From assembly GCA_963575745.1 (NCBI GenBank), contig CAUYUJ010015691.1:120023-184022 (forward strand): 64,000 bases of DNA. Direction: 5' to 3'. Below are positions 53,253-63,113 of the stretch, one piece after another. The notes beneath the pieces were generated by a model. It was not told where the DNA came from. It did not search any database and was given only the letters and a program-made list of their open reading frames with translations. Source of the DNA: Prorocentrum cordatum (taxonomy: Eukaryota; Sar; Dinophyceae; Prorocentrales; Prorocentraceae). Position numbers and translations under genes: made by a program. The first letter of the stretch is position 1. Each line of letters opens with the position of its first letter.

Positions 53253-54041
53253 GCCCACGACCAGGGCGCGCCTGATCGCGCCTTCGAGCTTCTGGAGCAG
53301 TGCTTGGTCGATGCGGGTAGCGAGTTTTTCGCCGAGCCGTCGGCCCTCCCAGATGAGCGCGCGCACTGGGCTCAACTTCGGCGAGACCTTCTCGAACGAC
53401 GAATTGAAAAGTGCGTGCCACTCGGGCGGGCGCCGTTGACTTGGAGGCAGTCGAGCAAGAGCCGAAGGACCTCTCCCGCGGGCCGCGCCCCCTTCGTCGG
53501 GAGACTCCTCGGGCTGTTCGTGGGTCGTGCGCCCGGGCGTCTGCCGAGGCCTGGGCCAGGCGCAACGTGTGCGAAGCGCCGGGGTGGGCTCGGAGGGCAG
53601 CCAGGTGCAGGTTCTCAGCACACAGACGGGGCGGCAGGAGCTTCGGAGCAGCCCCCATCGCCAGTTCAGCGTGGCTCGACGTCTGGTCGCGGCCTGGCGG
53701 GGGGGGGCGGCGGGGCGGAGGTTCAGCAAATCGACCTGGGCGAGTGGCAAACGTGGCGAAACGACATCGACATGGGCCAGATATACGATACCGCTCGATA
53801 TGATGACCGGCCCGGACAGCTAGGATACTCAGACATCGGTCGATTGCGTCGCTATGTTCGCCGATCAACGAAGCGCAGAGTGGTCCCTGAAGGCGCGGCC
53901 CCCCCTGGAGCTCGGGTGGCAGATGCTACATCCTGCTCGAGGTCCGCATCATCAGCGATCTGGTCTGGGAGCACCTAGAGCCCCCGAGGAGCCCGCCCTG
54001 TTCTTAGGGACTCTCCCGGACGGGATGAAGAAGATTCGAAC

Positions 54042-54076
<35 letters not shown>

Positions 54077-54079
54077 TGC
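53253..54079 (+). pseudogene. LINE-D ORF2 linker
   Basis: The frame from 53304 (DAGSEFFAEPSALPDERAHW; AQLRRDLLERRIEK) and later IDLGEWQTWRNDIDMGQIYD suit the region between endonuclease and RT. It is followed by a perfect (TA)n tract at 54045-54076 that interrupts the frame. Confidence 0.45.
54045..54076. repeat. (TA)n microsatellite inside LINE-D
   Basis: Sixteen uninterrupted AT/TA dinucleotides, between a degraded linker and the RT start. It is striking in such GC-rich sequence and probably post-dates insertion. Confidence 0.97.
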
Positions 54080-54950
54080 CGCTGCACTGGAATGCGTCTC
54101 GGGGGTGCGCTTTACACAAATCGGCTCAGCCTGGGCAGCGAGAAAAACGCGTGGTTCATGTGCTGCCAGTCGTGGGCAACACCATGTTTCGCAGATCTGT
54201 TGCCCAAGGAGCTGGCCCCCGAGGATGATGGTTCCCAGAAACATCGGAGAAGGGAAGGGGCCATGTTGGCTTCCCAGGTGGCGGAGTGGAGACTACAGAA
54301 GGCGGGGTGGAGTTTCGGGGCCAGCCTGAAAGATGTGAGCAACGCCTTCGGTAGCACGAGTTGGGAAGCTTTGGACAATGCTATGTCTGCGCTAGCCCAG
54401 CCTGAACATGCTGTCTCATGTAAGCATTGGCATCGGGACACGGTCGTTTCACTACCAACTGATGAGGGAGAGTTAGCGGTAAAGACGGGAGTGGGATGAG
54501 TGATGGGGGACCCGCTCATGGTGGCTGCTTTTTCGACGACGTTCTGTCGTCCAGTGGCAAGGTGGACTCATGCCCTGAGGGAAGTGGACCCCGCCCTCGC
54601 TCGTCTGCGCGCTGAATGGGACGGCTAAGAGGTCGACCCCAGTCTGTTCAAATACGCGGACGATTTGTACCTCTACACTCTCATGCCTCTTGGGGACTTT
54701 ATGGAGTCCTTCTTGGCCAAGTTTCAAACACTCCGACGATATTCTCGACTCCCTCCTCCAGGAAGATGAGTGCAAGCAAAACCGGGGAAAGCGAGGGCTG
54801 GTCGTCTGGATCGAGGGGGGGGGGGCACGATGTGTAGAAGATGGCTACGTGGGCCTGGATGGGCCCTCCTCTCGGGAGCTCTGCAAGAAGAAGTTCGCTA
54901 AACTGGGCCTCGTGTTCCCATGTCCCAGGTATCCAGTCAGGAGGTAACCC
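54080..54950 (+). pseudogene. LINE-D reverse transcriptase
   Basis: The first frame (to 54499) has MLASQVAEWRLQKAGWSFGA and SLKDVSNAFGSTSWEALDNA, where DVSNAF is motif A. A TGA lies at 54497. A shifted frame then gives MGDPLMVAAFSTTFCRPVAR (motif B) and SLFKYADDLYLYTLMP, with an intact YADD catalytic pair (~54655-54675), followed by a TAG within the thumb. The palm residues survive, unlike in LINE-A and LINE-B, but the ORF is broken at least three times. Confidence 0.75.
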
Positions 54951-55043
54951 GTCGGCGCCAGGCCGCGCGCGCTGCCTTCTTTTCCATGGGCGGCCCCTGG
55001 TCTCTCAGTCTTTCACTGGAGTTTACATGTTCAATCTTTTTTT

Positions 55044-56524
55044 ATGTCACTGGTTCAGAATTCAGCGCTGCGTGGACTGGAGGCGTCTCTGCCCACGAAG
55101 AAGCAGCGTGCTAGCTTGGGCACCGCAGTGGCGCACTCTGATCGCGCGGCCATGCGCGGGCGCGCCAGCTGGAAGACGGAGGCTGGGGCGACTCGCACGT
55201 TGACGTCACAAAGTGTTTTGCAACGCTGGCGCATATGCGAAACGTACGTTGCGCTCGGCATTCGGCCGTTGAACTGGTGCAAGGCCTGGGCCCGACTTCT
55301 CTCCAGCCACGCGCAGTTGCTCTCGGACCTCTTCGGTTCGGTGCCTTTCGAGTCGCATGAGGCGCCCATGGTGGGGGGGGGGCTCTTACTTCAACGGCTC
55401 CCCCGTGGGCTCGTCGCGTCGCTGAAGATTTCGAGTGGGCACGGGGACTCTTGCGCGATCACGAGGGTCGGTTGGGTTCTCTCGCTGCTCGTCCTGGACT
55501 CATGCGGGGCCTCGATGTTCAGGAAGAGCCCGATCAGATCGATTTCACCGAGTTACGTTCTTGTCTGTTTGGTTCCCAACGTGGCGCCCCCTGAGTGCAC
55601 CGAGCAGGCTGGGGAGGCTAACCCCGAGGTGATTGCGGATCCTGAGGAGCTTGAGTTTGTTTGCCAAGTTGAGACTTGTGGGGAACGGTTGACCACGAAA
55701 AAGGGGCGAATGGCCCATCTGCGTTCACGGCGTGATTGCCGATCACTGTGTCATATCTTGACCCCAACAACTATAGGTATATGTTGTCGGGGAGCATTCT
55801 GGGACAGGGCATGTGCAACGAGGCACCTAGTTTCAGCTGCACTACGGGGGCATTGCCGATTCGGTGGGGGTAGGACGTTGCGACCTCTGGAGCCTCCATC
55901 GACGTTGGTGTGCCCTGTGCGAGTTCGAGGCTGTCGATCTAGACGGCTTACGCCATCGCTCGCGCAACCGTCTGCCTGGCCCAGTCCTTCCGAGGCAACG
56001 GGCGCGACTGCCCAGCACTCCTGGCTGGGATGTCGGCGGCAGCGTCGGCGTCTGCGACGGGGCAGATCGTGCTTGCGGCGTCCTGGATGCAAGATGTGTC
56101 GGCCCCTGCGAAGCGCGGGGCAGATGGGCCCCCAGAATCGGCGCCGCCGCCAACAGATTCGAAGCAGGAAGGACAACGCAGGGCGAAGCAGGGAGACATG
56201 TACGAAGTGCTGGCCAAGGTGGTGGCAAAACAGTGCCCCAAGGGCGCCCACGAGCTGGCCAATCTAGCGGGCACTGTGTTTCAGACATGGGGGCTACCTG
56301 AAGAAGATAAAGGCGCCACCCAAATCATGACCGACGCAGGCGCAACGTACGACGCCGTCGCAAAGAGCCCCGACGAGCGCAAAATGAACGGCGAGAAGAT
56401 CGACTACCGCGCAAGAGGACCACCACATGTGCAGCTGTGGGCGGCGGTGCCCCTCCACCTCGTCAGCTGCATGGGCGCGTTTCTCGATGACAGCGACGGG
56501 TACAACGAACGCGATAATACTGTG
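55044..56524 (+). pseudogene. LINE-D ORF2 C-terminal part, left of the insertion
   Basis: The frame from 55044 reads post-RT sequence (RICETYVALGIRPLNWCKAW) and a C2H2-like finger (CQVETCGERLTTKKGRMAHL). A shift near 55870-56030 leads to the frame of 56030 (GDMYEVLAKVVAKQCPKGAH; GPPHVQLWAAVPLHLVSCMG). This last segment is a recurrent C-terminal block in dinoflagellate LINEs (family recall). It stops abruptly at codon GTG 56522-56524, where the nested element begins. Confidence 0.65.
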
Positions 56525-56657
56525 TATCCCCAGCTGTCTGGACCTGCCATGCGCGGAGCGCCTCGGTCATCAAGGCACGCCGACTTTTTCTGGAAGAGAG
56601 CTCGCCACCAGCGACGCGTGCGACAGAAGCCTGCACCTCGAGGTTAGCACACGCCAA
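56525..56657 (-). repeat. Split direct repeat B2 (outer 3' end of element)
   Basis: 133 bp, begins TATCCCCAGCTG on the plus strand; two mismatches to B1 at 56795-56927 (56562 g/a region and GTTAGCAC vs GTTATCAC). It forms the left genomic boundary with LINE-D. Confidence 0.92.
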
Positions 56658-56716
56658 CGGCTGGCCAGGAATTGCGGACAGAAGATTCGATAAAGAAACA
56701 TGGTGGGAGGGAGGGG

Positions 56717-56794
56717 GACTTTGAGCAAACAGCCATGGATGGGCGGCAGGGAAGCGACAACTAGGGATTCAAAAACGTGTGGAACACTGAACTG
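56717..56794 (-). repeat. Split direct repeat A2 (internal copy)
   Basis: 78 bp from GACTTTGAGCAAACAGCC to GGAACACTGAACTG (plus strand), one mismatch to A1. It abuts B1 directly, giving the joint GAACTG|TATCCC that a circular intermediate would contain. Confidence 0.93.
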
Positions 56795-56927
56795 TATCCC
56801 CAGCTGTCTGGACCTGCCATGCGCGGAGCGCCTCGATCATCAAGGCACGCCGACTTTTTCTGGAAGAGAGCTCGCCACCAGCGACGCGTGCGACAGAAGC
56901 CTGCACCTCGAGGTTATCACACGCCAA
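56795..56927 (-). repeat. Split direct repeat B1 (internal copy)
   Basis: 133 bp, starting TATCCCCAGCTG directly after A2 and ending CACACGCCAA. It lies just downstream (minus sense) of the last coding frame. Confidence 0.93.
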
Positions 56928-56992
56928 AAGGGACAGTGCCAAAAACACGAAGTCGAATGGCCCCAAGGCCGTCTTCATTTACCGACTGAAGG

Positions 56993-57715
56993 TTACATGG
57001 ACAATTTCGAAGCCATGGCTGAGACTTTACGGCACACGATAGCATCATCGAAAGCGCAGGCCAACTGCTGACACAGACGAGAAGGATAAGCCTCGGCGAC
57101 GGCGGTCCAGAACCGATGATCGGGCGCACGCCCCTCCAACACTTGGTGGGGCTGTCCTGTTCGACTGCAGCAGCCTTGAGTGCGCTTACACAGCTTCACC
57201 AAGGGGGTCAAATCAATGTAAGTTACTAAAAAACTGGTGCGCTTCCGCCAAGGGGTTCCCCACTGACAGAAGTGACGAAAGACCAACGCGTGGATTTGAC
57301 AAGCGAGGCGACCGGCGGTGCGAGCCACAGCCGAGAGGTTGAAGGGTTCTCCATCGAACACGGCACCTGCATGCGGCGGGCGACCGTTAGAACAGGAACA
57401 CTGAAGCGCATCATCTGATATCCAAAGTCTACTGCGGCCTGCGCCGACGGTATCAAGTCGGGCAGGCCTAGGACACATGTGTCGGAGCGGAGACGGGGAG
57501 GACCAGGCTGGATATCTCTGGCGCGCGACCAGCTGCCACACGGCGTTCCAAGATGCACACCTAAGATGAGCCCGGCTTGACGTTGCCTCGAAACGTCACG
57601 CAGATCAAACAAAGGGCCGTGCTTGATATCCCACGCTAGCACATGATACCCTTTTCGCGCCATTGCTCGCGCGAGGCGACCAGAGCCTGAGAAGATTTCT
57701 AGAACAACTCTCACA
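56993..57715 (-). CDS. C5-type DNA methyltransferase-like domain of the YR retrotransposon (frameshifted)
   Basis: It opens at RVVLEIFSGSGRLARAMARK, a SAM-binding motif I (FSGSG), followed by VLAWDIKHG. Motif IV appears as LGTPCGSWSRARD with the Pro-Cys of cytosine-C5 enzymes, and motif VI as CSMENPS (Glu-Asn). The frame ends at 57226. A one-base change near 57260 continues in the frame ending 56993 (HFCQWGTPWRKRTSFLVTYI; GQPHQVLEGRAPDHRFWTAV). It starts one base past the recombinase stop codon (57717-57719), in another frame, so expression would need a -1 shift or re-initiation. The target-recognition region is short, so catalytic activity is uncertain. Confidence 0.68.
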
Positions 57716-57716
57716 G

Positions 57717-59000
57717 CTAGCGGGCCAGGAACGGCGGGGCAGCGAGCCCCCCTAAGAGAACCTCGGGGAGCACGCTGTGGCAGCGGAGCGCGTGCTTCTG
57801 GAGGGCTGGGGGCAGCTTCGCAAACTGCTCGCTCAGCCTTCCTCCCTTCTCGTACCTCCGCACGGAGGCGTCCGTCTTCCAGCGACCCCGCCGTTTTACC
57901 TCGCTCAACGGCCTCAGTCCGTTGACGAAGTCTCGGCTGGCGCCGGCGTGCCTGAGAAGGCATGGCATCGGCGCGGGCTCTAGGCCGAGGCGGCGGACCG
58001 CGCGTCTGAAGATCTCGGCGAATTCCTCTACCGAGAAGCTGAACAGCGCGGCGTCTGGCGGCTTCGCAGCGGTCAGACTCCGCAGCACGCCGCCCAGCCA
58101 CAGGTCGCAGGTGAGGTCCAGCACGAGACTCTCGTCGAACTCCGCCGTCTTGCTGGGCCGCGCCTCCTCGCCGTCGCGTGGGTGCAGCACCAGGGCCCAC
58201 TGCCGCAGGGCCTGGCTTCCCGAGGCGCGAGGCGCAATCGCGTGCTTGACCCGCACGCGGCCCCACTCGCCTGGTCGCATGTAGAACACCATCGACAGGA
58301 CCACGCACGCCGCCACCTCCCACAGGCCCATGCTCACCAGCTCGCAAGCCAGGGCGGCAACGACCTCCTCGGGGAGCGGCAGCCTCGTCAACGGCGGCGT
58401 CAGCACCTTCCAACCTCGGAGCGACTGCCTGGCCCCGGGCAGACGAGCACCGCCGTCGCGGCCGAGACGCGGGTCGCTCCACTGCAGGGCGGCCAGCATC
58501 TGCACCCCGCGCCAATGATCGACGCCCTCCAGGTACTGCCCCAACATCCACTCCGCAAGGCTGCAGTCCAGCTCGGCGGCAGCCTCGGGCGCCAGCGGGA
58601 TCATCCTCCGCTCGTCGAGGGAGAACGTCGGCCGCGCAGGTAACCCTTGCTCCGCCAGCCACTCGTCGAGCTCGGCGGCCAGCTGCTGGCACCTCGACCT
58701 CGCTGTCTGTGTCCGCACCGTGCTCAGCCGTAGCACGTCCAGCGTCCCCGCGTCGGCCAGCTTGGCTCCGCGCCGGGCCAGCTTCCTCCGCTTCACCTTG
58801 TCGGCCGCAGGCGGAGCCCGCGCCTCGGAGAGCGGTGGCGAGCCAGCCAGGTCGTCGCAGAGAAGCCTCCGAAGCGACGGCGCTGACGTCGCCCGGCTTG
58901 GCGGCACCGGGCGGGTCCTCGGGGCCGAGCGGGCCTCTCCCGCCGGGGCCGCCGCCTGGCGACGCTCCAGCCTGGCCGACTCCAGCGCGAGCGTATCCAG
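57717..59000 (-). CDS. Tyrosine recombinase of the YR retrotransposon
   Basis: The frame is open from 59384, but recognisable coding takes over from RNase H near 59000. The N-terminal part is basic (DKVKRRKLARRGAKLADAGT) with a core-binding-like helix region (ARSRCQQLAAELDEWLAEQG). Catalytic-domain landmarks: SMVFYMRPGEWGRVRV (first Arg, ~58270), LLRHAGASRDFVNGLRP (His/Arg region) and GRWKTDASVRRYEKGGRL, where Tyr (~57855) is the nucleophile. It would insert the circular cDNA. The frame differs from RT-RNase H by +1. It ends with FLAR and TAG at 57717. Confidence 0.8.
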   Translation of the reverse strand: MDTLALESARLERRQAAAPAGEARSAPRTRPVPPSRATSAPSLRRLLCDDLAGSPPLSEARAPPAADKVKRRKLARRGAKLADAGTLDVLRLSTVRTQTARSRCQQLAAELDEWLAEQGLPARPTFSLDERRMIPLAPEAAAELDCSLAEWMLGQYLEGVDHWRGVQMLAALQWSDPRLGRDGGARLPGARQSLRGWKVLTPPLTRLPLPEEVVAALACELVSMGLWEVAACVVLSMVFYMRPGEWGRVRVKHAIAPRASGSQALRQWALVLHPRDGEEARPSKTAEFDESLVLDLTCDLWLGGVLRSLTAAKPPDAALFSFSVEEFAEIFRRAVRRLGLEPAPMPCLLRHAGASRDFVNGLRPLSEVKRRGRWKTDASVRRYEKGGRLSEQFAKLPPALQKHALRCHSVLPEVLLGGLAAPPFLAR

Positions 59001-61275
59001 CGTGCCGCAGCCCTCGCGAAGGACCGTCGGCGAAGTTCCACTCGCTAGGCAGCCAGCGGGCACTGAGTCGGAGTCCCGTCGCCGCGACATGCGCTGCCAC
59101 GGAGCGCAGCGCGCCGCTGACGCCGGGGGCCGAGGATCGGCCCTTGCCCAGAGCCAAGACAGACGAGAGCGAGTCGGATAGCAGGAGGTGGTGGCACTCA
59201 AAGGCCTTCGTGGATCTGCAGATGTGCTTAACCCCGAACGCGATAGCCCTGGCCTCCCCCTCCACGATGTTCCCAGGCGGAGATCCCCACTTGTGCGAGC
59301 CCACGACAGCCCAACCTTCCTCTCGAACCGCTTCGGGAAGACGTCCAGCGGCCCGCGTGCGGGCCTCCTTGCTAGCCTCCTCATCCCCCACGAACTGCTG
59401 GAAGTCCTTGGAGCTCTCTAGGGGCTTCGTGATGATCTCGTCCTCACTGGGGCCTGCAGCCCAAGCCCTGGAGAGCGCCTTGCTGTCGCCCAAGAAACGC
59501 CACCGTTCTGAGAAACAGCCCATCGAGCCCACGAGGTCCTTGTCGAGGTCCTTACAGACCAGTCCGAAGCCCCAAAAGGACGCGTCTGTGCACATCACCT
59601 TGGAACTCCATGACACCTGCAACTTCCTGGAAATCAGACACAGCAAACTCGAGAACGCATTTAACTCCCATCGGACGGACTCCCAGAGAGGGACCGCGGT
59701 ACAGTGGCCCAGCCGCCGAATGAAAGTATAGACGGACCTGAAGATCGACAAATGCTCACGACAAAGAAGTGCAACAAAGGTACAATGGCCCAACACTCTC
59801 TCAACTTCTTTAGGACTCACGACGGCCTTGCTTGTCAAACAATCGAGCGCCAGGCGAAGTCTCCACAGCCTTGATCTCTTTGGTCGAATCTCTCTCTCTC
59901 TCTCTCGCCCTCGAATCTCCCACCCCAGGATGTCGGCATTATGATCGCGCATACAGACCTCATGGGTGGGTAACCCCCTGGACGTCAAGGCAGCGTTGAC
60001 GAGCTTCACTGCGCGGGAAACGGCCTCGGGATCCGTGCCCAAGGCGAGAAAATTATCCACATATATAGTCATCGCCAGTGGCTGCACCGGCGGCGCTACA
60101 CTCTTGTCCGAAATGAACGGAACGTCGAGCAGCGCGGGGATGGAGCTCACGATCCCGCGGTGAATGGTCTGGCACCAGTACAGCGCATGCGACCAGCCCA
60201 TGGGCAAGACCGCCAGGACTGGCCACGCACGGCTGCCAGGCGCGAGGGGCCTTCCGCCCAGGACAGTCAGCCCTACGTCGCCTGCCTTCACCGCCGGCAG
60301 CGCGAAATAATCACGGAAAGCCTCAGGCAAGCCGAAGTGGTAGAAGGCGTCGCAGATGTCCACGTGACCGACGTAGAGCTGCTCGCCCTCTGGCACGGCC
60401 AGCTCTCCCAGTGCAGAGCCTGTCGCCACCGCGACTGTCGAAGGCCTCCTGAACCAGCAGTTGGCCCGCCGGCAGTCTATCACCATGCGCTGCTTGCCAG
60501 ACTTCTTACGCACAAAGAAGAGGCCGCACCTCTCTCGCGGCGCGGCTGAGAAGGTCACCATCCCCGCCGTATGCAAGCGCCGCACCAGCCCAGCATACGC
60601 GTGTGGCTGAGCTCGTAGGATAGCATCCATGTACGGCTGTCGCGGAGCCTCGGAGAGGTTGGACTCCGCATCCTTGCGTGGAAGGAGCTGCTCGTGTATT
60701 GCTGCCTCGACATCAAGATCGCCCACGCCTGCAACCAGCTCCCCGAGCGGCACAGGAACGTTGCCGGCCTCAGGCAGCGAGACGAGGGAATCGTCGAAGC
60801 TGACGACTGGCGAGTCGATGTCCTCGTACACGCCAGCACCGCGGAGCTCACGGAGGGCTCCTGCGGGAGTGAGGCCAGGTGGCGGAGGGCCCAGCGCAGC
60901 AGCAGCATGACGAACGCGCTCGTGTACCAGGCGATGGGGCAGCCGCTCAACCAGGCCAGGAGCGCCAGGCGCCCCGGGCCGACCAGCCAGATCATTGAGG
61001 GCCCCAAGGGCGCGGTTGGCTTCAGCCACATGAGCGTCGCGCCGAAGCAGCCGGCGCCGAACCGAGCGGTTCGCCGCGCCCTCCGCGGGGGCCAGGCCGT
61101 CCCGAAGCAGCGGGACAGAAAAAGATCTCGACGGTCTGGAACTCCGTCGACTTGAATTCGCCCAGGTACGCGTGCAGGAGAGCCCCGGGGCTCGGCGGCC
61201 TTGGAGCTCGAGAAGGAGGCGGCCGCACTCAGGCCTCCTTCCCGCGACGCCGTCATGACTTCCCTCCGCCGCCAC
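58990..61275 (-). CDS. Reverse transcriptase-RNase H of the YR retrotransposon
   Basis: This frame follows Gag with a 23-bp overlap and no ATG at its start (GTG at 61275), suggesting a +1 shift from Gag. RT blocks: LFFVRKKSGKQRMVIDCRRA (fingers), YVGHVDICDAFYHFGLPEAF (motif A), PMGWSHALYWCQTIHRG (motif B) and MTIYVDNFLALGTDPE (motif C, with Asn at the second Asp). RNase H: SKVMCTDASFWGFGLVCKDL, FGVKHICRSTK, LLLSDSLSSVLALGKGRSS and RWLPSEWNFADGPSRG. The reading stays open as low-complexity sequence through the recombinase region because of GC content; I end the gene where RNase H ends. Confidence 0.85.
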
Positions 61276-62686
61276 CCCCTTTGGGACCCTTGCGGCGGAG
61301 CTCTCGTTCTTCTCTAGCCTTCCTGATGTTCTTCATGATGGCGGCGCCCTTCTCGACCTGGCCCTTCGCGAACTCGAGGAGCGTGGGGGCCACCATCAGC
61401 AGGTCCCCAGCCTTGCTGAAGCCGCTGAAGGCCGAGAACTCCTCGGGACTCATCTTGTCCTTGGAGCTGGCCGAGTCGGCCTCCCGCAACCGATCGTGGT
61501 AGCTCCACTCGATAGTCTGCGCCCGCCGAAAGGTCGCCTCGGCGAAGGCACAGTTGCTGAGGTCCAGCCGGTCGTAGGTGCCAGCCAGCTCGATGTACTT
61601 CATGAGCTGCTCGTGCTCCTGCACCCCCCACTGCTCCGACTGGAGCCGCGCCGTCGTCTTGAACATCGGGTGATGATCCGTGGGGGTGTGCCGCCGCCGC
61701 AGGAAGTCCAAGCACCACCAAGCAGAACGAGGCCCCGCCACTGGGAAGTCGCCGAAGGGCTCCTCCTCACAGGCGTCCACGACCTCGCGCCACTCTCGGC
61801 CTCGGCCCCGCGGCCCACTCTTCACCGTCAAGGTTCGAGCATCTCCTCCTCCTCCGTTCTCGGCGCCAGCACTCAAGGGATGGCCTTCGCCTCCGCGCAG
61901 GCTCATCACGAAGGAGTCCTGGTCGAGCCCCGTCAGGTGCACCACCACGGCCCGCCCGGGAGCCGCCAAGCACAGCCCTTTGCCACAGAGCGAGTGAGCA
62001 GGAGGCCCCAACTCATCCCCCAGCGCGATGCGGCAGCGCTCGTCGGCCTCGGCTGCTCGCCAGACGCGGCCGCTCGAGCGCGGCGTGCTAGTGCCCTCAA
62101 CCGCAGGCCCTGGGGCGCCGCTGTCGCCGAGGCCCTCCGCGGCCGCAGCTGCCGGTCCAGCGTGGCCTCCGTGGTCTCCTCCGAGGTCCAGCCCCAAAGG
62201 CGGTCTCTTGCCCGTCATCCGTCGGCCGCCAAAGAAGTTGGCCCCGAGCGCCTCGTGCACTGCCACATCCCTGCCTGCGGCCGTACGCACCGCCACCGGC
62301 GTCTCCAGGAGCACCCCGCGCGACTCCGCATCGGCCTGGGCGGCCGAGTAGGCCCGGCGGTAGAGGCCCTTCATCACCTCCTCCGTCGGGACCTCCTCGA
62401 AGCGATACGCCCGCCCAAGCCCACTGGGCAGCCGTAAGTCGCGCGGCATCTCCAGCCACTCGACGGGACTGTCGTCGGGCGAGCCTCCCTCGAGCTCCTC
62501 GATGTACATATCGTGGTCGGGAGTGTACACCACCCAGCAGGCTCCTGGGAGTCCGGCGCCCGCGGCCTCACTGGCTGCTGGGTACAGCAAGATCCGCTCG
62601 TGCCAGAGGTCGTCCCCGGCGTAGCGCACCACTGCTCTGCACCCCGGGAGAAGCCGCCACGACGATCCCCTGGGCACCAGCGCCAT
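61253..62686 (-). CDS. Gag-like ORF1b of the YR retrotransposon
   Basis: The ATG at 62686 begins MALVPRGSSWRLLPGCRAVV and gives 477 residues. CWVVYTPDHDMYIEELEGGS and WLEMPRDLRLPSGLGRAYRF form a conserved-looking N-terminal domain. A long acidic/Gly linker precedes RSAWWCLDFLRRRHTPTDHH, MKYIELAGTYDRLDLSNCAF and a basic C-terminus (KAREERELRRKGPKGGGGGG). Segments of this kind recur in dinoflagellate retroelements (recall). No zinc knuckle is present. The stop overlaps an ATG (ATGA at 61253-61256), but that ATG is not in the RT frame. The probable role is packaging of element RNA. Confidence 0.72.
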   Translation of the reverse strand: MALVPRGSSWRLLPGCRAVVRYAGDDLWHERILLYPAASEAAGAGLPGACWVVYTPDHDMYIEELEGGSPDDSPVEWLEMPRDLRLPSGLGRAYRFEEVPTEEVMKGLYRRAYSAAQADAESRGVLLETPVAVRTAAGRDVAVHEALGANFFGGRRMTGKRPPLGLDLGGDHGGHAGPAAAAAEGLGDSGAPGPAVEGTSTPRSSGRVWRAAEADERCRIALGDELGPPAHSLCGKGLCLAAPGRAVVVHLTGLDQDSFVMSLRGGEGHPLSAGAENGGGGDARTLTVKSGPRGRGREWREVVDACEEEPFGDFPVAGPRSAWWCLDFLRRRHTPTDHHPMFKTTARLQSEQWGVQEHEQLMKYIELAGTYDRLDLSNCAFAEATFRRAQTIEWSYHDRLREADSASSKDKMSPEEFSAFSGFSKAGDLLMVAPTLLEFAKGQVEKGAAIMKNIRKAREERELRRKGPKGGGGGGKS

Positions 62687-63101
62687 CGCGAGGCTCGAGG
62701 CGGGCCGACGCGGCGAGGCTGATGCGTCCGAGACCGAACCCTGCGAGCAGCGCGAGCAGCACCAGCGCGATCGCGGCTCCCCAGCCGACACAGCCCTCCA
62801 CCGCCTCGCGCAGCGCCCCGACGAGCGCGTCGGCGAGCGCGTCGCACACCGGCCCGCCTGCGGCCGCCAGCCAGGGAGGGCTGCTGCCTCCGCCGCCGCC
62901 GCCCGCAGGATCGCCGCCGCCTCCGCCTCCCCCCCCGCACGTGCAGAAGCACGCGGGGCAAGGCGGGTACGGCGGGCAGGGCGGCGCCGCAGGGCAGCTG
63001 GGCAGCAGCGCCCAGGACGCGCCAGCGTGGAAGCCCGCGCGGGCAATCTCGCGGATCCCCGAGGCGCTGGCCTCGACGAGGGGCCGCAGGGCTTCCTTCA
63101 T
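62568..63101 (-). CDS. ORF1a: small protein with Cys/Pro-rich stretch and a membrane segment
   Basis: The ATG at 63101 is the first in the element, 13 bp inside the A1 repeat's inner edge, giving 177 residues: MKEALRPLVEASASGIREIA, a Cys/Pro-rich run (CPPYPPCPACFCTC), a Gly run, an amphipathic stretch (DALADALVGALREAVEG) and a hydrophobic segment WGAAIALVLLALLAGFGLG that should span a membrane. It overlaps ORF1b by 119 bp in a different frame. I know no family for it. Confidence 0.5.
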   Translation of the reverse strand: MKEALRPLVEASASGIREIARAGFHAGASWALLPSCPAAPPCPPYPPCPACFCTCGGGGGGGGDPAGGGGGGSSPPWLAAAGGPVCDALADALVGALREAVEGCVGWGAAIALVLLALLAGFGLGRISLAASARLEPRDGAGAQGIVVAASPGVQSSGALRRGRPLARADLAVPSSQ

Positions 63102-63113
63102 GCCCTGGAAAAA

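Noticed and set aside
60555-61256. 233-residue minus-strand ORF starting at the ATGA overlap with Gag
   Set aside because: It is out of frame with RT, has no motif, and runs under the clear RT coding frame; the ATGA overlap alone does not make it a gene.
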